Shown piece by piece: positions 9,702-25,608 of a stretch of DNA of 25,608 nt. A program made the translations under genes and the position numbers. Position 1 is the first letter of the stretch, and each line of letters begins with the position of its first letter. The DNA lies in assembly GCF_000003605.2 (NCBI RefSeq), contig NW_003143794.1, positions 893,137 through 918,744 on the forward strand. The letters run 5' to 3'. Source of the DNA: Saccoglossus kowalevskii. Taxonomy: Eukaryota > Hemichordata > Enteropneusta > Harrimaniidae. The notes under the pieces are model-generated. The model was not told where the DNA came from. It saw only the letters and a list, made by a program, of their open reading frames with translations, and searched no databases.

Positions 9702-10745
9702 ATATACACAATATCGTAACGAAGGGATGGTCTCATCAAAATTATTCAACGTGTAATACTCTTGTCTCATCACTTACACCGTACCCGCACTGTATCGCTG
9801 ACCCCACTCAAAAGCAATGAGTCAATATGCAAATACACCAACCTTTGTCACCTTTGAAGTCCTCGTCAACTATTCACGTCACAGTAAGAGAACAAGTGCG
9901 GGTATTTCAAGACAATTGCAGACGCTTTTCATACTCCACAAATATATAGATAATTATACATATTTAACAATATATATTGGTGTAAGTAACAATTTCCTCC
10001 GTTGTAATTGGCATTGACTAGTAGCTCATTATTTAGAATATAGGCCGGTTATTTCATTAAATTAAATCTAAATTTTCTATGATATGAGTATTTTTAAAAC
10101 TTTATTTTTATAACATAATTAAAAAAGACAATATATATGTATTTTTTTGTATTCAAGCAACTTTTATTGGTAACATAATTCAAAAGTTTACATTTCAATA
10201 CAACTTGTTGATTTTACATTAGTTTTTCAATATCCTACTCCTAATGATAATTAGTTTTATTCTACAGCTTGAAGAGAGAAAAATATGGCTTTGACTTATT
10301 AGGCTTTATCTCAATTAAATAGACTCCAGTAGTGTGATTATAATTCATTGAGAAGATGTATTTTTTCAGAAAAACTACGATGGGTCTGTTAGCCAACATT
10401 GGACACTTTCTGAAGCAATCATAAACGTCAGGTTTCAGTGAATTTGCAACACAGTACTACAAAAGGTGGTGCAGTACTTTGTCTTGTTTTGTTTATGTGC
10501 ATAAATTCCTTTTAAACACTTTATTTTTTCCAAAATAGAATTCTTTTGTCTATGTTTATTTCATTTATGCACGGAATTTGTAATAATATAGTACAGTGTT
10601 GATAATATAGCAGAAAAAAAAATTAAAATTACCGGAATAATAATTTGTAAACAATATTACAGTAGTAGTATGAATTATAAAATGCGCATTTGAGTGTCAA
10701 TTGACACGTTGAAGCACAGGGAGCCCCAACTATAATCAACTGTAA
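9702..10745. other. AT-rich intergenic DNA, no gene seen
   Basis: The stretch between the SLC46 promoter region and the assembly gap is AT-rich, with several A/T homopolymers. I found no convincing frame, RNA gene or repeat array. Confidence 0.55.
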
Positions 10746-11416
10746 NNNNNNNNNNNNNNNNNNNNNNNNNNNNNNNNNNNNNNNNNNNNNNNNNNNNNNN
10801 NNNNNNNNNNNNNNNNNNNNNNNNNNNNNNNNNNNNNNNNNNNNNNNNNNNNNNNNNNNNNNNNNNNNNNNNNNNNNNNNNNNNNNNNNNNNNNNNNNNN
10901 NNNNNNNNNNNNNNNNNNNNNNNNNNNNNNNNNNNNNNNNNNNNNNNNNNNNNNNNNNNNNNNNNNNNNNNNNNNNNNNNNNNNNNNNNNNNNNNNNNNN
11001 NNNNNNNNNNNNNNNNNNNNNNNNNNNNNNNNNNNNNNNNNNNNNNNNNNNNNNNNNNNNNNNNNNNNNNNNNNNNNNNNNNNNNNNNNNNNNNNNNNNN
11101 NNNNNNNNNNNNNNNNNNNNNNNNNNNNNNNNNNNNNNNNNNNNNNNNNNNNNNNNNNNNNNNNNNNNNNNNNNNNNNNNNNNNNNNNNNNNNNNNNNNN
11201 NNNNNNNNNNNNNNNNNNNNNNNNNNNNNNNNNNNNNNNNNNNNNNNNNNNNNNNNNNNNNNNNNNNNNNNNNNNNNNNNNNNNNNNNNNNNNNNNNNNN
11301 NNNNNNNNNNNNNNNNNNNNNNNNNNNNNNNNNNNNNNNNNNNNNNNNNNNNNNNNNNNNNNNNNNNNNNNNNNNNNNNNNNNNNNNNNNNNNNNNNNNN
11401 NNNNNNNNNNNNNNNN
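10746..11416. other. Assembly gap (671 N)
   Basis: All bases are N. Nothing can be said about the content, and the true size may differ from the number of Ns. Confidence 1.
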
Positions 11417-13150
11417 TCCCTGTGATAAAACTAAATGCCCCTTAGTATTCCTCACTAACTGGTCTTCTTAAGTTGTCATCTTTCACAGATTTCTGAGATA
11501 TTTTAGCAATGTCAAAGTAAACTGGTTGTCTAAATCCCTTTATTTTGGGAGTGTTTTAATTATTCTACAGATGCCCAACATTTCATTTAAATGCAGTTGT
11601 ATAGCCTGCAAATCATCCTAAGTCAGCATTATATAAATATAATCAGAAACAAATTCAAATCCTTTATCTTTGAGTGAAGATTTGCTTCCTTCCTATTATT
11701 CCAGATGATCTAAAATTGTGCATGAGGGGCGAGATTTGCTCACCAACCTTGCGGGAAGACGCGACCTTACTAGAGGGTCCGGGGCATGCTTCCCCTTAAA
11801 AATTTTGAAATATAGACTCTCTGAAACGCTATTTCCAGCATTTTGAGGGGCAAATTTTGTTGACACAAAGGCTTTCAGCTTAACGGGGCGACGCCCAAAT
11901 ATTTTTTTCGAGGGGGCGACCGCCACCTCCGCCACCCTGTACCGCCGCCACTGTAACTTGTACCCAATGAATTTGTAACTTCGTCATTGAATATGCCTGG
12001 TAAAGACCACGTCTATAGGGCTTCTAATTTCGTTATTACATGCTAAATTTCCAACTTCTAAATTTTAACAAATACTTTCCCCTCAAAGACTATCTTCCAG
12101 GTCTGGTCAACATTTTAATACAGAAATATCTTGATGAAATTTGCCACCAGCCAGTTTGTGTATGTTTGCTAGGTGTGAAGTACTAGTAGACATTGTACTG
12201 CCGGTGAACCCTAACCGGCTTCGTAACGAAGTTTACTCAACAACGGAAAAATGCCATCGTCCGAATCGCACGGTTTCGCTAAAGTTGGCCATTCATATCC
12301 GGCTCACGTTGAGGCTTCGGCCGAATAAATGGTCCTTAGCAAGCAAAGATGGAACAATGCATTCTGATTTGAATATTAACCCTCACATTGGAAGTTCTGT
12401 GCCAAGGCTTCTAATGTATTATAGCCCGGTGCGCTCACGTTATAAGATCAAACGGGAACTCTAAGTTCGGCCACGTTTACTAGTAACCGTGGTTGGGCAC
12501 TATCCCACCCCGTAATTATATTCGTTAAGATATCATGACGTTAATATGACATCACGATAAACCAATAGTGATCGATTATAATTCTACATGGCATATCCCG
12601 GTTTAAATGTTATTTACATTGGGGGCAACACAAGGTAGGCGTTTATCCATTTGTGCTTTACATAAATAAGTACTTCAATGAAGCTCTGTCTATTTTAGGC
12701 CGCGGCAAAATTCCCACGAACACCGACGATTATTTTAAATTTAACAAATTAAATGTGATATATTTTAGGTCGATACTTTATCAACGCCCAAATTACAGAT
12801 AAAGATAAGACCATAACATATTTTCTGTTTCACAAACATATTTCGAGTCTAAGGATGTTTTAATTTTTAAAAGCATGAAACACAATGACACAAAAACCCA
12901 ACGCAAATAGAAACACAATTAGGTTTCCTCCAAGGAACTCCACAACGAAGTCCATACCTAGGACAGCTTACAAAGTCGCAAGAGCAACTTATTTTCAGTA
13001 GTGTCCTAATACCAAATCCACCGGAAATACCAAAATGCACAACACTGAAATACAATAATGTACATGTACAAATAGCCATACAATGTCACGACGTACTTCA
13101 AATATAAACTCGGAAATGACCTAGCCAAATAAGTTTTTGGCTTAAAAATT
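11417..13150. other. Intergenic DNA with a repeat-like GC-rich patch
   Basis: Most of this stretch shows no gene. The part at about 11700-11945 is GC-richer (GAGGGGCGAG, GGGTCCGGGGCATGC, GGGGCGACGCCC, CCGCCACCTCCGCCACC). It resembles dispersed GC-rich repeats common in marine invertebrate genomes, and its 79-codon minus-strand frame has no recognisable domain. The part at about 12150-12500 is also somewhat GC-richer and ends in a near-palindrome CCACGTTTACTAGTAACCG at 12471-12489. I do not recognise either patch. Confidence 0.4.
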
Positions 13151-13189
13151 TGATATGTGCACACCTTTCACCAGAAATTATTAGATTAA

Positions 13190-13560
13190 CTGCTGTATCA
13201 TCGGCATATAGTGATACTTTACACGTGAAGATCCTTTAAGTAACATAAAAATAGTATATTTCTTTGAGAGACAAGTAATATCTGTCTATTCTGACACTGA
13301 CCCATTCGCTGCTGCGCCCGATCACTTAGATACGACCCGAACCATTTAATGGAATCGACTCTCATTAGTTTTAATTTATTACACAAGATGGAATGATCGA
13401 CCATGCCAAAGGCGTTTTTAGGTCAGGTAAGACCATACCGTGAAAAATCTATTGATACTCCAAGATCTAACAATCATGTCTCTGGAAAATCCAGATTGGA
13501 ATTCAAATAACGTATCATTTTCGGCTAAATATTTTTCAAAATGCCCATGCTCACTTTTGC
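13190..13560 (-). pseudogene. Broken non-LTR retrotransposon reverse transcriptase fragment
   Basis: Three frames read in order on the minus strand give parts of one RT domain. The first (from about 13552) has FEKYLAENDTLFEFQSGF, the finger region preceding motif A. The second (about 13430-13225) has LPDLKNAFGMVDHSIL, motif A in place of the usual LDLxKAFDxVDH, then IKWFGSYLSDR and a degraded VPQGS-like block. The third (13194-13208) has YADDT, the catalytic motif, then AVNLIISGER. Known biology: this order is typical of LINE polymerases of the Jockey/CR1/L2 group, which copy RNA at a nicked target. The frame changes, an internal stop after KDLHV and missing residues between the first two blocks show that it is dead. 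The catalytic Asp of motif A is Gly. No endonuclease or 3' tail was found. Confidence 0.8.
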
Positions 13561-13669
13561 AAAAACCACGCCCAATTTGTAAGTCGATGTTTATTTAACA
13601 GTCAAGAAATAAAACATTGTAAAAGTCATAACAATCTGTTTTGCCGACTCAAAAGCCTTAATTGACCAC

Positions 13670-14520
13670 CTCACATGGAGACTGTAATCTACACACTTGT
13701 ATCCGAATTTGAAACACTAGAATGCATAATGTACTTGATTCTGATCTGAACGGTTTATATCTGGAAACGCACATTTTCATACAACTGTTTCAAACATATA
13801 CCTAAAAAAATGATTAGATTCAGGAGTCTGTTGCACTGAACATAGATTGACAATTCTAAGACAGATTTCTAAAGAACGACCCACGAGATCAGATCTTGCA
13901 TCTATGAAAACCACACATTTGTATCAATATGACTGTAAACCATACACTTTCATTTATGTGTGGATAACACAATTATGTTCAAATAGACTGTAAACCACAT
14001 ACACTTAGTAATATGGAGAATGTTAACCACTTTATGCATATGATTCAAGTAGGGATTGTGATGCACTTTATTCATAGGAAGATTGTAAAGAACATAATTT
14101 TATCCCAGTAGAAATCACATTAATATGGAGATTGCAAACTTCACATTTGTTTATATTGAGGGTAAACTTGTGTATGATTTGGGTGAACCACTTTTGGAGC
14201 GTATATAGAATTTATTCCTATGGAGATCGTAATGTACACACTTTAGATAGAGATTGAAACCAAATTAGTAATCAAATGGAAATTATTCACATGCAGTGTT
14301 AACGAAACTTTTATTTCTTTGGATTGTGCAGCACATTTTTCCTGCACACAGAATTGTAAACATACCTGTATTTATTTATTTATTTATTTATTTATATATA
14401 ACCACCTATTCATATGCAGAAAGAAAACACTAAATTTGTAAGACATAAACCATACTTTGATCCATAAGCAAATTGTGAACCACATGCGTGTATTCATGTG
14501 AAGTTAGTAGAACATTCACA
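13670..14520. repeat. Decayed minisatellite, period about 28-30 bp
   Basis: A degenerate unit close to ATATGGAGATTGTAAACCAC plus ACACTTTTATT recurs many times. Recognisable cores include those near 13675, 13927, 13955, 13982, 14011, 14047, 14073, 14123, 14153, 14176, 14218, 14244 and 14461. Spacing is mostly 27-30 bp in the clearest part (13927-14160). Copies have drifted by substitution and small indels, so the array is old. Its outer limits are approximate. Confidence 0.6.
14371..14394. repeat. (TTTA)6 microsatellite
   Basis: Six perfect TTTA units followed by a short TA tract, inside the decayed minisatellite. Confidence 0.95.
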
Positions 14521-14904
14521 TGCTGCAATAATTTCCATGAAAACAAAACCCAAACATTTCAGAAATTAAATACTTCCAAGATGTACATTTCTAGTGTCAA
14601 TAAGAAGCTACTCATTTAAGACAAAACCAGATTGGAATTCTTACAGTTACAGTCCACTGAAAGGTGATGGCTCATGCTGCTTAAATTTAATGCAGGAGAA
14701 ATATTCACAGATTTATTTTCAGCAGGGCTGGCCCTGTTCTACCCTTGTAAAAACCAGCGTTAGTGGGCTACCAGATCAGTAAAATGACAAAATGTCCTGT
14801 CAATCAGAGCAATAAATTGAAGTGGATCACAGCAATTTCAGACAACACAAATTACAATTTTACCGGTAAACAACAAGCATAAATAATGAAATGGCAAAAG
14901 AATG
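14521..14904. other. Intergenic DNA downstream of MCM5, no gene seen
   Basis: The sequence lies between the minisatellite and the proposed MCM5 polyadenylation signal. No supported feature is visible. Confidence 0.5.
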
Positions 14905-14910
14905 TTTATT
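14905..14910 (-). terminator. Candidate polyadenylation signal of MCM5
   Basis: This is the first AATAAA on the minus strand after the MCM5 stop codon (15436-15438). It implies a 3' UTR of roughly 550 nt. Confidence 0.5.
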
Positions 14911-15435
14911 TGAATAGAAAAACAAAAATAACATCAAAAATTCTAAATTCTATGTATTCATTTATGTTCAGATATAAATATAGTAGACTTCTATAAATTT
15001 TAGAAATTCTTGGTATTAATCACAGAATCTATAAATCTAAATCTCCATAAACAGGATTATTACTGTAAGAGATAAAAGTATTTAAATGATATTTGTATTT
15101 TGATCCTCATTAATTGTAGGATATAATTTTTTGGGCTTATTCCGGGAAAAGGCCCATTAGGATTTTTTCAGTGAATAAAGCACTTTGGTATGTTTGGCAG
15201 TACGAATAAAATATTGTCATTGCTGGGTTCCTACAAGTCAAAAGACAAGTTTAGGACTTCCGATAGTAGCGTATAACTGTTAATTTTGTTCATGTTTCAC
15301 TGCGAATGTTTCATGAAAATGTCACACAAAGTGAAATAAAATATTCAGCCAATTTGTCTTCTTTCAAAAATGGAGAAGTTAAGAGGTCAAGTTATTTTTC
15401 AGGGTATGCATTTGTGGATGTCATTTTCAATGCCT

Positions 15436-24992
<9,557 letters not shown>

Positions 24993-25335
24993 CTGAAATA
25001 AAAAAAATAGACTGTGGTTGGACTGAGGACACAGTATTTTAATCAAGGATATATTAGCCTGGTTATCTTCCTGTTTCATGGGCAAGTCTGTCGATGGTCA
25101 TTTGGCCAAGTTGAATTGTTGATAAATACAGTACACTGCTAATCTGAATGTTTATTCCCAAACAATAAATGACAGATATACATTTTCCCTGCACACACTG
25201 TATTGACGGATACTTGCCGCGGACGAATGGGCGTTTGCCAAAATCTTTGTGATGTTGGAATAAATGTAAATGGTTAACGAGCAAAATTTTCCAGTTGAGT
25301 CGAAACAAGAATTTGATAGTCAAACAAGCTGCTCT

Positions 25336-25369
25336 CTGATTGGTCTGTTAGAATTGGGTGACCAATCAG
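25336..25369. promoter_or_regulatory. Hairpin of two facing CCAAT boxes
   Basis: CTGATTGGTC (25336-25345) and its exact reverse complement GACCAATCAG (25360-25369) are separated by 14 bases. Each arm contains an NF-Y type CCAAT box. The site lies upstream of the first MCM5 exon in the window, in what is probably intron 1. It could be regulatory or a chance inverted repeat. Confidence 0.3.
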
Positions 25370-25490
25370 GCACAATCTTGTAAGCACCTACACTTGACTT
25401 GCATTCCAGGACTAATATAATGTAGAGGAATATAATAACAGGAAGGTAACCAGAAAAAAAGATACATGTACATATGTACATTCAAAGATA

Positions 25491-25608
25491 TACCGTATTT
25501 ATCCCAGTAAGAGCCCATGCCCGGGCAAACGTCCATCCCCCCAATTTTGATACAATAGAGGTCATGGTTGGGCATACGCCCAGGGGGGTCTTTTTCTACA
25601 CCTGTAAT
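25491..25608. repeat. Partial ACCGTATTTA-type MITE, cut by the window end
   Basis: The sequence starts TA-CCGTATTTATCCCAGTAAG and continues with GCCC-rich words (GCCCATGCCCGGGC, TCCATCCCCCC, GGGCATACGCCC, GGGGGGTC). This pattern recalls the widespread short repeats with ACCGTATTT termini and GCGCCC-type interiors. The other terminus would lie beyond 25608. Confidence 0.4.

Noticed and set aside
10736-11455. Long open frame across the N run
   Set aside because: It is open only because the bases are unknown; nearly all residues are X.
11696-11935. 79-codon minus-strand frame in the GC-rich patch
   Set aside because: The underlying DNA looks like a dispersed GC-rich repeat and the translation shows no domain.
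12141-12464. 107-codon plus-strand frame
   Set aside because: No motif, no splice context and no upstream or downstream partner; the GC-richer patch may be repeat-derived.
24993-25608. Search for the N-terminal MCM5 exon
   Set aside because: No minus-strand frame here resembles the MCM5 N-terminus or ends in the required phase, so that exon must lie beyond the right edge.

Overview
The window is nuclear DNA from an animal. It has spliced genes with GT-AG introns, AT-rich intergenic DNA, many decayed transposable elements and one assembly gap of 671 N. The repeat types (a ~157-bp tandem core followed by an (ACG)n tract and a hairpin, MITEs, a decayed non-LTR reverse transcriptase) and the strong similarity of the MCM5 and SLC46 proteins to vertebrate homologues suit a marine invertebrate such as a hemichordate, amphioxus or mollusc. 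The sequence alone does not settle which.

All three recognisable genes are on the minus strand. (1) At 1-1104 is the 5' end of a gene for an acidic, probably disordered protein with three W-x-x-F motifs and an FDPF motif, as in endocytic adaptors such as stonin. It continues beyond the left edge. (2) At 5953-9550 is a five-exon SLC46-family (major facilitator) transporter. Joining the exons gives 459 codons plus stop, the same length as human SLC46A1, though residues needed for proton-coupled folate transport are replaced. (3) At 15436-24992 is MCM5, the replicative helicase subunit. Fourteen coding exons join in frame into 678 residues with zinc finger, Walker A, Walker B, sensor and arginine-finger motifs. 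Only the first ~56 residues are missing, upstream of the right edge.

The rest is repeats. At 1767-3194 is a 1,428-bp non-autonomous TIR element with a 5-bp target duplication and a head-to-head array of ~180-bp units. At 7923-8074 is a 152-bp MITE with an 8-bp target duplication, inside an SLC46 intron. At 13190-13560 is a broken non-LTR reverse transcriptase. At about 13670-14520 is a decayed minisatellite with a ~28-30-bp period. One MCM5 intron of 3,165 bp carries a poly(A) tract, an unrecognised broken coding fragment, a second copy of the sequence at 1-205, and a tandem-repeat element resembling the bivalve pearl / Helentron-derived (HINE) class.

The genes do not form a functional unit: replication licensing, solute transport and possible endocytosis are simply neighbours. 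I see no novel multi-gene system. The most noteworthy signals are the composite repeat architectures, the duplicated exon-like segment and the altered SLC46 residues.
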